The position numbers and the translations under genes are program-made. DNA of 64,000 bases from Paenibacillus sp. FSL R7-0345. GTDB lineage: Bacteria > Bacillota > Bacilli > Paenibacillales > Paenibacillaceae. Positions 42,639-51,643 of this stretch are shown here, piece after piece; the stretch's first letter is position 1, and each line of letters starts with the position of its first letter. Location: assembly GCF_038595055.1 (NCBI RefSeq), contig NZ_CP152002.1:5438501-5502500 (forward strand). Direction: 5' to 3'. The notes under the pieces were generated by a model. That model was not told the origin of the DNA. It searched no databases and was given only the letters and a program-made list of their open reading frames with translations.

Positions 42639-42760
42639 TGTAATCCCTTCATTCTGCTGTTTTGGCTATTGTGGCCTGGAGAGGGAGGGATTATGCGCCT
42701 TTTGCGGAAAAATGTTGCTATACAGATTAAACTAATGATATTGCTGTTTTGGGATTGCAT

Positions 42761-42840
42761 GTGACTCCAGAGAAGGTTTGGACTTCCAGCCGCTGCCCTT
42801 CTGCAGATTCTTGATCATACCCGCTGTTCGCGGTGCTATA
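42761..42840. repeat. dispersed intergenic repeat, copy 1
   Basis: GTGACTCCAG, then GGTTTGGACTTCCAGCCGCT and a downstream GATCATACCCGCTG are shared with the block at 52531-52672 (GTGACTCCAG, GTTTGGACTTCCAGCCGCTG, GATTATGACCGCTGG). It fills most of the gap between the serpin and bofC genes. Copy 1 lacks the second half (the GGCGGACGCTCC part) seen in copy 2. No gene is seen in the surrounding 42639-42889 gap. Confidence 0.75.
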
Positions 42841-42889
42841 CTTAGTTGGATTTTCGCCACTTAATTCCAGTAAATTCTGGTTTTTCCAA

Positions 42890-44017
42890 TTAGATTCCCG
42901 GCAGCGGATTGCTGATTGTCCCGAGGAACAGCCATACCCCCGTCTGCCTGTCCTCAATAATGAAGATAAACGGCCGGTCGGCAGTCAGTTCAAAGGGTAA
43001 GTCCGCAGCGGGAGCCGCTCCGGCATCCATTGCAACGAGCGTTGAGGCAGCAGCTTCCGTTCCGGTTTCATTTACCTCGATATACGTCTTATGAATAATC
43101 GAGCCGATGAAAATGGGCATATCAGTATCTGCAAGCGCCGAGAAATCGGCCTGGGCAGGGTCAAAAGGAATCTTAACACCCAGTGCCTGTACAGCCTCCT
43201 TCACATCAGCGCCATATTCGGCAGTGAACCGCGGAAGACCGACGGTTCCGAACCTCTCGGAAAACGGATCTGCCGCAGGCAACCCGTCCTGAAGCACCTG
43301 ATCCACAGACGACTGTTCAGACGGCAGAATGACCAGCATATCCATCTGGCCTTCCCCGTAAGGCAGACGTACACCCTGCCAGTACTCAGTCTCTGCATAA
43401 GAAAAGTTGCCGGTTTGCTTCATCATCATCACTTCTGCAGTGGTATCATTACCCGTGTAAAATGCTGCAGGCTCAGAGCGCTCTATAGGAAACTTCTCTT
43501 GCCATGCTCCTTTAAAATACAAGGCGTTGACCAGCAGCGCCACCGTATTACCTCCGGGCGGCTGTTCAAGCATCCTGTCTATTTTGCCAGCCGTATGCTC
43601 TGCAACCCACTGGTTCACCTTGGCTACGGTCTTCTCCGCAGACAGGTCTGTTGTGCGAACCTGCGCCTCATAGCTGGTTTCGGCTGCTTTCAGATAATTC
43701 TTGCGCAGCTTTATGCCGTTCTCTACCCACACCGAATTGGCCAGCTCTAGCCGGATGCCGGGTCCGGCATCATTCAGCAGCGGCAGCAATGCCTTGTTTC
43801 CGGCATTCAGCTGCTCCAGCTCTCCAGGAGCATAGCCCAGCAGCCCGCCAAGCTCCGCTGCCGTCTCACCGCTGCTGCCATTGTAAGCAAGCGCCAGCGC
43901 AGCTGAAATACTGTAGGGCGAAATTGTCAGATTTCCTTCAGCCCTGCCCTGCTCCCTCAGCTTGCCAAGCAGCCGTAGGCCAAGCTCATTGCTCTGCCTG
44001 GCAAGCCGGGCATCCAG
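42890..44017 (-). CDS. serpin (serine protease inhibitor family), start codon unclear
   Basis: The frame encodes a full serpin of ~375 residues: GNLTISPYSISAALALAYNG (helix B), LELANSVWVENGIKL, VALLVNALYFKGAWQEKFP (s3A/helix F), YIEVNETGTEAAASTLVAMD (hinge), and the C-terminal ADRPFIFIIEDRQTGVWLFL. The hinge has small residues at P15-P9, as in inhibitory serpins; the predicted P1 lies near DAGAA, so small residues face the protease. No signal peptide is seen. No ATG, GTG or TTG lies in frame upstream of residue ~76; the frame is open to 44092. CTG at 44017, 11 nt after AGAGG and 8 bp after the CocE stop, is my best guess. Frameshift coupling to CocE is an alternative. Confidence 0.8.
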   Translation of the reverse strand: MDARLARQSNELGLRLLGKLREQGRAEGNLTISPYSISAALALAYNGSSGETAAELGGLLGYAPGELEQLNAGNKALLPLLNDAGPGIRLELANSVWVENGIKLRKNYLKAAETSYEAQVRTTDLSAEKTVAKVNQWVAEHTAGKIDRMLEQPPGGNTVALLVNALYFKGAWQEKFPIERSEPAAFYTGNDTTAEVMMMKQTGNFSYAETEYWQGVRLPYGEGQMDMLVILPSEQSSVDQVLQDGLPAADPFSERFGTVGLPRFTAEYGADVKEAVQALGVKIPFDPAQADFSALADTDMPIFIGSIIHKTYIEVNETGTEAAASTLVAMDAGAAPAADLPFELTADRPFIFIIEDRQTGVWLFLGTISNPLPGI

Positions 44018-44025
44018 CTTAGCGG

Positions 44026-46170
44026 CTACCTCTGCCCGTTCATTGAAGCATTCGGTATCACCGGCAGCAGAACATGACTTGGATATTCCGTATCATGGCA
44101 AATCGTCTGCTTAACAATTACCGCCTCAGTATCCTCATACGGATCACTGCCGGTATTCGTATTCGGAAACGCGACGAATTTGCTGGACGAGGTAACCGTG
44201 AACCGGATGCGGTGTCCGGCAGCGAAGGTATGGGCGATATTTTGCAGGAAAATATCATACTTCTCCACCTGGCCCGGCACCAGCAGCTGCGGGTTATCCA
44301 GCCCGTGACGGTACTTGGCCCGCACAATATAGTTGGACAGCCGGATCGAATCGCCGTTCTCATGCACATCGCTGAGCGTCACAACCCAGTCGGTATCAAG
44401 GCCCGTGCTCGCCGCATACAGGACGCAGGACAGCTCCCCGGCAACCGTCAGGTTCTCCGCCAGGGGTTCGCTGGTGTATGCCACAATGTCGCTGCGAAGC
44501 TCATGCTTGCGCATATTTTCCGGCTCCCGTTCCCCGCTGTCCGCGACAGGATCTGCCGGATTATAGATAAACGTATCCGGGGCGGAGTCCGCTTGCGGTG
44601 CAGACACCAGCCTGCCGTCGCCCAGCGATGAATTCGCCCGGCCCTCCCCGGCGAGGTAGAACGGCGTAACCACCGCTTCGGCAGGCGTCCAGTCTTCAGA
44701 GGTTCTCCAGCGGTTTTCACCGACTACATAATAGGAAGCCCGCGGCTCCTCATCGATGCCGTTTGGAATCTCCTTCAGGAAACGGTCGAACCAGCGCAGC
44801 ACCGAGACATCATAATCGTAGACAACCGCATCCTCGCCAAAAGCAGCCCCCTGCAGGTCCCTGGCCCGGTTCGGCCCGTGCTCCCAGGCGCCCAAGCGGA
44901 TTTTGCGGTTCGGCACATCATGCTCAGTCAGCATCCGCCAGGTCTCTGATACACCGGGACTGTCGCCGTCATACCAGCCGGAAATCACATACATCGGAAC
45001 CTTGACCTGATGGCCCAGCTCGGTGAAGGTGCAGTTACGCCAGAAGTCATCGTATTCCGGATGCTGGCTCCACAGCTCCCACGGTCCTGAGGTCTTCCCG
45101 ATCATCTGCTGCGGAATGTCCCGGACCGGCCTTGCATCCACCGCCGCTTCCGGACTTACCGTGATCCCGCCAAAAATATCAAAATCCGTCCGCGTCCCCA
45201 CCGACTGCGCCAAAGTCCACGACAGCAGCGGCCAGGAGCACAGCGTCCCGCCTTTGCGTGCGGTATCGATAAACGGTGAGCCGACATTCACTTCATCCAC
45301 AACCGCCTTGAGGTTCGGATGCCCGCTGGTTGCCGCTGCCACAACGACATAACCGAGATAGGAGGCGCCCCACATGCCGACTTTGCCGTCCGACCAGTCC
45401 TGGGCAATAATCCAGTCAATCGTATCATAGCCGTCATCCCGTTCATTATAAAAGGGAATCAGCTCACCCTCCGAATCCGCCCGGCCCCGCACATCCTGGG
45501 AGACTACGGCGTAGCCTTTGTTCGCCCAGCGCATAAAAATCTCTTTTTTCCCGTTGCGGTCATAACAGGTGCGCACAAGAATCGCCGGCAGCTTCGTCCC
45601 CGGCTGAATGCCCTCCGGCAGAAACACATCGGTTGCCAGCTTGATGCCGTCACGCATAGGAATCAGGAACGTTCCGAGGTCATTAACGCCATACTCCGGC
45701 TTGGATAAAAGCGGCTCATCATAGACCGTCAGCGGAGTCAGTTTTTCATAGCCTGCCTTGACGATCAGCTCAATCCCGTAGCGGTTAGGGGTTAGAAAAG
45801 CAATGACCTTCCCGTCCAGCGTCACCACATCCAGCGCCGTATCGCCCCGCAGGGCCCAGACCTGAGAAGCCTGCAGCCTTCCGCCGATTTCCGCCTCATA
45901 TTGAATATGCTTGTGGTATACCTCGCCAGTGTCCAGTACAACCTTGTCTCCTGTCCAGTCTGCGGCTTCGTAGGAAGCGAGCTGGCGGGCGATTTTGGCA
46001 AAAGGAAGCACATATTTCGCGTTCGGATCGAGCACATTATCCTGCATTTGAGTGCGGCGGCGGACGTCCACCTTGGCGTGCATGATTGCTTTTTCCGTAA
46101 AATGAATCTTGCCGCTATAAATCCCGGAGCAGTAGAAATGAAAGTCTGTTGTATGTAAATAAGTAGTCAT
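44026..46170 (-). CDS. CocE/NonD-family hydrolase (S15-type alpha/beta hydrolase)
   Basis: A 714-residue protein of the X-Pro dipeptidyl-peptidase/CocE family, which contains cocaine esterase, acylases and amino-ester hydrolases. After a ~200-residue N-terminal region, the hydrolase core has RDGIKLATDVFLPEG, SQDVRGRADSEGEL, the nucleophile GMWGASYLGYVVVAAATSG, and the His in LGAWEHGPNRAR. The C-terminal jelly-roll domain (residues ~500-714) with HRIRFTVTSSSKFVAFPNTN is typical. The N-terminal ~200 residues look like an extra domain. The ATG at 46170 follows AGGGGAT and lies 13 bp after the dipeptidase stop. No signal peptide, so intracellular. Substrate unknown. Confidence 0.88.
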   Translation of the reverse strand: MTTYLHTTDFHFYCSGIYSGKIHFTEKAIMHAKVDVRRRTQMQDNVLDPNAKYVLPFAKIARQLASYEAADWTGDKVVLDTGEVYHKHIQYEAEIGGRLQASQVWALRGDTALDVVTLDGKVIAFLTPNRYGIELIVKAGYEKLTPLTVYDEPLLSKPEYGVNDLGTFLIPMRDGIKLATDVFLPEGIQPGTKLPAILVRTCYDRNGKKEIFMRWANKGYAVVSQDVRGRADSEGELIPFYNERDDGYDTIDWIIAQDWSDGKVGMWGASYLGYVVVAAATSGHPNLKAVVDEVNVGSPFIDTARKGGTLCSWPLLSWTLAQSVGTRTDFDIFGGITVSPEAAVDARPVRDIPQQMIGKTSGPWELWSQHPEYDDFWRNCTFTELGHQVKVPMYVISGWYDGDSPGVSETWRMLTEHDVPNRKIRLGAWEHGPNRARDLQGAAFGEDAVVYDYDVSVLRWFDRFLKEIPNGIDEEPRASYYVVGENRWRTSEDWTPAEAVVTPFYLAGEGRANSSLGDGRLVSAPQADSAPDTFIYNPADPVADSGEREPENMRKHELRSDIVAYTSEPLAENLTVAGELSCVLYAASTGLDTDWVVTLSDVHENGDSIRLSNYIVRAKYRHGLDNPQLLVPGQVEKYDIFLQNIAHTFAAGHRIRFTVTSSSKFVAFPNTNTGSDPYEDTEAVIVKQTICHDTEYPSHVLLPVIPNASMNGQR

Positions 46171-46183
46171 CGGTGCATATCCC

Positions 46184-47344
46184 CTATCCGCAGATTTGTT
46201 CAAATACCCGGAGCCAGTTGCCGCCCATAATCTTCGCAATGTCTTCATCCGTATAGCCCCGCGCCACCAGACCTCTGGTGAAGTTGATAAAGTAGCTGTA
46301 TTTCTCAAGTCCTGCCACCGTTTCGGTCGAAGGCCCGTCCCCTGGGGCAAAGCCAAGTTTGGGAGCAATATTCTCTTTAAAATAAACCAGCGACCAGTCG
46401 AGATCGCTCATCGGCCAGTCTGTACCAATGCCCACATGATCCACGCCAACCAGACGGATTACGTACTCCATATGATCCAGCACATGGTCGATCGTCGTGT
46501 GGTCAGGGTCTTCATGGACAAACCACGGCATGGCAAAAATCCCGATGACGCCGCCGGTACCGGCAATGGCGAGAATCTCCTCGTCGCTTTTACAGCGCAT
46601 ATGCGGGTAAATCGCTTCTACTCCGGTGTGTGAGGCGATGACCGGTGTGCTTGAGAACTTGCAGGCATCCAAGGTCGTTTGTTTGCCGCAGTGTCCGGTA
46701 TCGACAATGATGCCAAGCTCGTTCATCCGCTGCACGAACCGGACCCCGAAATTCGACAGCCCGCCGCCCCCCTGCTCTGCACAGCCGGAGCCGATCAGAT
46801 TCTGCTTGTTGTAGGTCAGCTGCAGAATACGCAGACCGAATTGATGCAGCACCTCCAGCAGCTCCAGATTCGTACCGAGAGCATCCGTCTCCTGCGCTGT
46901 CACAATGCCAGCCACCTTGCCCGACTGCTTCGCGCTGCGGATATCGCCGGCGGTCAGCGCCTTGGTCAGCCAGGCATTGGCATCAAACTGCAGCTGCACC
47001 TCGCCCATGCTTGTGATCAGGCTTTCCATATCGTTCAGATGCAGCTCCCGGTTACCGGCCGTAATGCCGGACTGGAACCATTCCTCTTTATACTGGGGAA
47101 TGTCACCGCCGGCAGCCAGCTTGGTTACCCATTTGGCCGGCATAGAGCTGTAGAGCATCGGCTCCTCCATGTACGGCTCGCTGAGCTCTCTGATTCTCTC
47201 CGATACAGCAGCAGGGATAGCGCTTGGTGACAACGGCCCCTGGAACAGCAGATCAATATTGATATTCTGCTCATGCAGCCGCTGTGCGCGGAGCTCCTGC
47301 TCCTCCGTTAATTTAAAATCATACAATCCTGCCTGTAAGCTCAT
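46184..47344 (-). CDS. membrane-dipeptidase family protein (peptidase M19)
   Basis: A 386-residue zinc hydrolase of the renal dipeptidase family. IIVDTGHCG and TPVIASHTGVEAIYPHMRCK carry the second and third His ligands and the conserved Arg, and HVGIGTDWPMSDLDW carries the catalytic Asp. In the N-terminal HxD motif the His appears to be Asn (NINIDLLFQG), so the first metal ligand is altered. Many M19 proteins hydrolyse L-D or D-D dipeptides or cyclic imides; the substrate here is unknown. GAGGAGG precedes the ATG. It follows the ornithine cyclodeaminase gene by 18 bp and precedes CocE, forming one operon. Confidence 0.87.
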   Translation of the reverse strand: MSLQAGLYDFKLTEEQELRAQRLHEQNINIDLLFQGPLSPSAIPAAVSERIRELSEPYMEEPMLYSSMPAKWVTKLAAGGDIPQYKEEWFQSGITAGNRELHLNDMESLITSMGEVQLQFDANAWLTKALTAGDIRSAKQSGKVAGIVTAQETDALGTNLELLEVLHQFGLRILQLTYNKQNLIGSGCAEQGGGGLSNFGVRFVQRMNELGIIVDTGHCGKQTTLDACKFSSTPVIASHTGVEAIYPHMRCKSDEEILAIAGTGGVIGIFAMPWFVHEDPDHTTIDHVLDHMEYVIRLVGVDHVGIGTDWPMSDLDWSLVYFKENIAPKLGFAPGDGPSTETVAGLEKYSYFINFTRGLVARGYTDEDIAKIMGGNWLRVFEQICG

Positions 47345-47362
47345 CTGTCTAACCTCCTCAGA

Positions 47363-48337
47363 TTACATCTCAACCTCAACACCCTTATGCAAAAGCACGG
47401 CCTGATTGTAAATATAGTGCGCCGCTGCCAAATCCTCAATCGCCAGGCCCAGGCCCTTGAACAAAGTGATTTCCTTAGGGCTTGTCCTGCCTTCCATTTG
47501 CTGTAAAAGCAGCCCGCCGAGCTCCCCGGCGATATGGCCTTCGGCTATGACGCCCTCAGCCAGCGGAATGAGGTAGTCCCCTGCCTCGTGGACTGCGGAT
47601 TCCAGCCGGTCCACATAGAGCCTGGACGCTGCCACCAGCGCTGAGTCCAGCTCCCGCTCATGCGGCCGGCAGGCGCCGACGGCATTGATATGGGCTCCCT
47701 CCGGGACCCATTCGCCATTCAGTACCGGCACGCCAGAGGCCGTCACGGTACAGATAATGTCGGCATCCTGAACCGCCTCGTGCACGGTAGCCGCTGCCGT
47801 AATTCCTATGCCGTATCTGACGGCCATCGTCTCGGCAAAACGCTGCGCCTTGTCCGGCGTTCTCCCCCAGACGCGGACTTCACGGATGCTGCGTACCAGC
47901 AGCATCGCCTCCAGATGGCTGGCCGCCTGCTCGCCGGTGCCGAGGATCGCCAGCACGCCAGCATCTTCCCGGGCCAGCAGCCTGGTTGCCACCGCACTGA
48001 CCGCCGCTGTGCGGATGGCCGTGATCTGCCGGCCGTCCACGATGGCGTTCAGCCGGCCGGTCTCTGCATCGAACAGGGCAACTGCCCCCTGATGGGAAGG
48101 TAATCCTCTATCATGGTTATGCGGAAACACGCTGATGAGCTTGGCTCCCGCCGACGCTTCCTGCCGAAGATAAGCCGGCATCAGCCCGAACAGATTCCCG
48201 TCCGCGAGCGGCATCACCTGCCGCAGGCTCTGGACCGCATCCCCCGCCGACAGTGCTGCCAGCACATCCTGCATGACACCGATGCAGGCCTTCATCGATA
48301 GAATCTCCGCTGTTTCTCTTCCGTTAATCACCAGCAT
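47363..48337 (-). CDS. ornithine cyclodeaminase / mu-crystallin family NAD(P)-dependent enzyme
   Basis: A 324-residue protein. The Rossmann motif is LAILGTGEQAASHLEAMLLV, preceded by the substrate-site region HNHDRGLPSHQGAVALFDAE (with Lys/Arg at LISVFPHNHD) and ITAIRTAAVSAVATRLL. VGACRPHERELDSAL is the conserved Asp motif. Members include ornithine cyclodeaminase, alanine or ketimine dehydrogenases and siderophore or staphylopine enzymes, so the reaction is unassigned. GGAGG lies 10 nt before the ATG. It is the first gene of the ocd-M19-CocE-serpin operon. Confidence 0.87.
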   Translation of the reverse strand: MLVINGRETAEILSMKACIGVMQDVLAALSAGDAVQSLRQVMPLADGNLFGLMPAYLRQEASAGAKLISVFPHNHDRGLPSHQGAVALFDAETGRLNAIVDGRQITAIRTAAVSAVATRLLAREDAGVLAILGTGEQAASHLEAMLLVRSIREVRVWGRTPDKAQRFAETMAVRYGIGITAAATVHEAVQDADIICTVTASGVPVLNGEWVPEGAHINAVGACRPHERELDSALVAASRLYVDRLESAVHEAGDYLIPLAEGVIAEGHIAGELGGLLLQQMEGRTSPKEITLFKGLGLAIEDLAAAHYIYNQAVLLHKGVEVEM

Positions 48338-48517
48338 GATGTACGGCCTCCAGTCTTGTCAGCTTTATTTTTCTTCTGTTTATCATAGCGCCATCGGGGC
48401 TGTTTGCGAAATAGCTGAAGTGAAATAACCGGGGGGCTTATCTTTCTGAGCCATCATTTGCTATACTCTATAACAGCGGCTCTAAAGTTAAAATTGAAAA
48501 CAAAGGGGATTTCCTAT

Positions 48518-49699
48518 ATGATCATCCAGCCTAAAACACGCGGCTTCATCTGCACCACGGCACATCCCGAAGGCTGTGCCCGGCAGGTACAGCAGCAGAT
48601 CGACTATGTAAAAGCACACAAAAAACTGAGCGGCCCCGTTAATGTTCTCGTTGTCGGAGCCTCCACCGGATATGGACTGGCTTCGCGCATTACCGCTGCC
48701 TTTGGTGCCGGAGCGAATACGATCGGCGTCTTCTTCGACAAGCCCGCTGAAGGTGCACGGACTGCTTCCGCAGGCTGGTATAACTCCGCTGCGCTGGAGA
48801 AGGCTGCTGCCGAGCAGGGCCTGAAGTCATTCAGCATCGTCGGCGACGCTTTCTCTGACAGCATCAAGACCAAGACCATTGACCTGATCAAAGCCGAATT
48901 CGGCACCGTTGATCTGGTTGTCTACAGCGTGGCCTCCCCGCGCCGCACACATCCGGTTACCGGCGAGGTTTTCTCTTCCGTTATCAAGCCGGTCGGCAAC
49001 GCTTATACCAACAAAACAATGAACTTCCATTCCGGCGAAGTAACGAACGTAACCATCGAGCCTGCAACGGACGATGAAGTGCGTCAGACGATTGCCGTTA
49101 TGGGCGGCGAGGACTGGGGCATGTGGATCGACCAGCTTCAGGCAGCAGGCGCGCTTGCTGACGGGGCAACAACGGTAGCCTACTCCTACATCGGACCTGA
49201 GGTTACTCACCCGATTTATAAGGACGGAACAATCGGCCAGGCTAAAAATGACCTGGAGAAAACAGCAATCGCACTGAACGAGAAGCTGAGCGCTTCGAAC
49301 GGACGGGCTTTTGTCTCGGTTAACAAGGCGCTTGTAACCCAATCCAGCTCGGCTATTCCGGTTGTGCCGCTGTACATTTCTGCCCTATACAGAGTCATGA
49401 AAGACAAAGAGCTGCATGAAAACTGCATCCAGCAAATGTACCGCCTATTCGCCGAGCATCTGTATAACAGCGAAGCCGGCAACAGCCACCTGATCCGCAT
49501 AGACGACTGGGAAATGCGTGAGGACGTTCAGGCTGAGGTCATGAAGCGCTGGAGCGAAATTGAGACAGCCAATGTACCTGATCTGGCGGATCTTCCAGGC
49601 TACCAGGATGATTTCTTCAACCTGTTCGGCTTCCGCACAGCAGGTGTGGATTATGAAACCGACACCGATCCGGCGGTAGACATCCCGAACCTGGTGTAA
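48518..49699 (+). CDS. fabV: trans-2-enoyl-CoA/ACP reductase FabV
   Basis: A 393-residue NADH-dependent reductase, the long SDR-type enoyl reductase that is insensitive to triclosan. The cofactor loop is NVLVVGASTGYGLASRITAA, and the active site is Y-x8-K in YKDGTIGQAK, preceded by TTVAYSYIGPEVTHPI. The start MIIQPKTRGFICTTAHPEGC is the standard FabV N-terminus and has AAAGGGGAT in front; the earlier ATG at 48458 is not supported. It stands alone, divergent from the ocd operon. It could replace or supplement FabI. Confidence 0.95.
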   Translation: MIIQPKTRGFICTTAHPEGCARQVQQQIDYVKAHKKLSGPVNVLVVGASTGYGLASRITAAFGAGANTIGVFFDKPAEGARTASAGWYNSAALEKAAAEQGLKSFSIVGDAFSDSIKTKTIDLIKAEFGTVDLVVYSVASPRRTHPVTGEVFSSVIKPVGNAYTNKTMNFHSGEVTNVTIEPATDDEVRQTIAVMGGEDWGMWIDQLQAAGALADGATTVAYSYIGPEVTHPIYKDGTIGQAKNDLEKTAIALNEKLSASNGRAFVSVNKALVTQSSSAIPVVPLYISALYRVMKDKELHENCIQQMYRLFAEHLYNSEAGNSHLIRIDDWEMREDVQAEVMKRWSEIETANVPDLADLPGYQDDFFNLFGFRTAGVDYETDTDPAVDIPNLV

Positions 49700-49713
49700 T
49701 ATCCAAGAACAGC

Positions 49714-49752
49714 AAAGAGGCCGCTCCCATACCGGGATACGGCCTCTTTTTA
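49714..49752 (+). terminator. intrinsic terminator after fabV
   Basis: AAAGAGGCCG pairs with CGGCCTCTTT over a 16-nt loop with inner pairing CCC/GGG, followed by a T-run. It also sits next to the stop of the minus-strand permease gene. Confidence 0.88.
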
Positions 49753-49759
49753 TATGAAT

Positions 49760-51643
49760 CTACTGACTCAATGCCAGTCTTACCTGTCTTGTATAAAACA
49801 GTCTCACTATCAAGAAATAAACCAGCTGAATGATAAAGAACAGGCTCAGCACAACCGCGGATTCTTTAAGCAATGAATACTGGAACATGTGCGACAGGGT
49901 CGTAAGCGCCACAGCCCCATGCACCAGCGCAACAATAATAGGTGCAAAAAACAACAGGCTGATCTGGCGGTTCAAGATCCGGCCCAGCTCCTTTTCGCTG
50001 AGGCCCAGCTTGGATATCGCTTTGAATTTGTGCTTATCCTCATCCAGATCGCTGTACAGCCGGAAATACAGAAAGCTGCCCGCCGATACAAAGAACACAA
50101 TGCCGACAAAGAAACCGACGAACATCATTGGACCGAAGTTTTTAACCGTCAAGTTCATCTGATAATCTAAGGCTTCGAACTGATAAGCTTCAGCATAAGG
50201 CAGCTTGTTCAGCAGTTGTCCCCCGGCAGCCTCTGCTCCCTTTTGACCAGCCCGTCCGTGCCAGGTGTGGCAGTGTTCCACGCTGGACGGATTGCCGAGG
50301 CTTGCTATCAGCCCGTCCGGGACAATCAAATAATGGCTGACCACACTGATTACCGGAGAAAGAATGGCCCGGTCCGCTTCTACAACGGTTCCAGTCTGCA
50401 GCTGCATAGCCTGATTCAGCATGCCTTCTCCGTTGCGGGACAGCCCGAAATCAACAGCCACCGCCTGCCCTTCCTTCAGTTCTATTGTTTCAAGCTCCAT
50501 CAGCTCCGCAATATGGTTATATTGACTTTGCTTCACCAGCAGCAGCGTTTCGTCCCCTGCGGCAAGCGGGTAGTAACTAAGCGTTAGCTCAGCCGGCTCA
50601 GTCCTGAGCCCCGATTCACTGAGCTGCTGATTGATCAGCTGCAGATGTGCCTGCTCCTTACTGTCGCCTTCCTTGGCCACATAAGTGAACAAATAAGGAT
50701 TATGCTTGGGGATCCCGCCGTACAGCATCGACTGGAAGCCGTACAGGGCACCAATGGCGCAGAAGGAGACGGTCGAAATAATCGCCACCAGAAAAAAAGT
50801 GCGCGCATTATCCTTCATCCGGTAAGACAGGTCGGAGAACAGCAGCATATTCGTTCTAAACCAGAAGAAACGTTCCCGGCTCTTCAGCCTCCGGATGATA
50901 TAAACGCTGAGCTGGGTGAACAGCAGATAGGTTGCTACAGTAATCATAATCACCACAGGCAGGAGCAGGAATACGGCTTCCAGCCCTTCCGCCCGCAGCG
51001 ACAGGAAGTAGCTGATCCCGATTAGGGCTACGACAAGCAGGGACAGCAGCAGCGAGGCCTTCGGCTCTTTTTTCGGCTGACGGTCAGATTTAATCAGAGT
51101 AATCAGCTCGCCGCTGCGCAGCACCGCCGAAATAAACAGGGAGATCAGCATGAACAGCAGCAGAAAGGAGACCAGGGTAAGCACAATCGCCTGCAGCGGA
51201 AAATAAAAATCCAGCCGCTCGTTGAGCGCAATCACATTTTCCCCTGCCAGCAAAATCCCCTTCGCGAACACCAGTCCGAGGCCGAGACCAAAGGCGGTGG
51301 CGCTGAAGCCGATCAGCATATTTTCCATAAAAATCATCTTACGCAGCTGACCGGTCGTCATGCCCTGCAGAATCATGAGGCCGAATTCCTTTTTGCGTGA
51401 CTGCAGGAAGGCGCTCATTGAATACAGCACAAAGAAAAAGGAGAATACGTAGATGATCCATTTCGAGACCGTCAGCGCAACTACGGTGCTTGAGTTCAGC
51501 CTGTCGGCACTGAGCTGCGGATGTGAGGCAAAAATCGAGAACGTAAAGAACACCATAACCATAAACATGCTGCTGAGAAAATAAGCGGTGTACAGCCTTT
51601 TGTTACGGGTGACATTACGGAATGCGAATTGACGGAATGTCAT
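49760..51643 (-). CDS. Bce-type ABC transporter permease (antimicrobial-peptide resistance)
   Basis: A 627-residue FtsX-family permease with ten helices and a large extracellular domain of about 200 residues between helices 7 and 8 (residues ~310-510), the BceB pattern. The N-terminus MTFRQFAFRNVTRNKRLYTA leads to helix 1, and KKEFGLMILQGMTTGQLRKM lies in the cytoplasmic FtsX loop. These transporters free cell-wall precursors from peptide antibiotics such as bacitracin and lantibiotics, and send flux information to the kinase. I chose the ATG at 51643 with GGGGGGAT; it overlaps the ATPase gene by 29 bp. Drug spectrum unknown. Confidence 0.93.
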   Translation of the reverse strand: MTFRQFAFRNVTRNKRLYTAYFLSSMFMVMVFFTFSIFASHPQLSADRLNSSTVVALTVSKWIIYVFSFFFVLYSMSAFLQSRKKEFGLMILQGMTTGQLRKMIFMENMLIGFSATAFGLGLGLVFAKGILLAGENVIALNERLDFYFPLQAIVLTLVSFLLLFMLISLFISAVLRSGELITLIKSDRQPKKEPKASLLLSLLVVALIGISYFLSLRAEGLEAVFLLLPVVIMITVATYLLFTQLSVYIIRRLKSRERFFWFRTNMLLFSDLSYRMKDNARTFFLVAIISTVSFCAIGALYGFQSMLYGGIPKHNPYLFTYVAKEGDSKEQAHLQLINQQLSESGLRTEPAELTLSYYPLAAGDETLLLVKQSQYNHIAELMELETIELKEGQAVAVDFGLSRNGEGMLNQAMQLQTGTVVEADRAILSPVISVVSHYLIVPDGLIASLGNPSSVEHCHTWHGRAGQKGAEAAGGQLLNKLPYAEAYQFEALDYQMNLTVKNFGPMMFVGFFVGIVFFVSAGSFLYFRLYSDLDEDKHKFKAISKLGLSEKELGRILNRQISLLFFAPIIVALVHGAVALTTLSHMFQYSLLKESAVVLSLFFIIQLVYFLIVRLFYTRQVRLALSQ

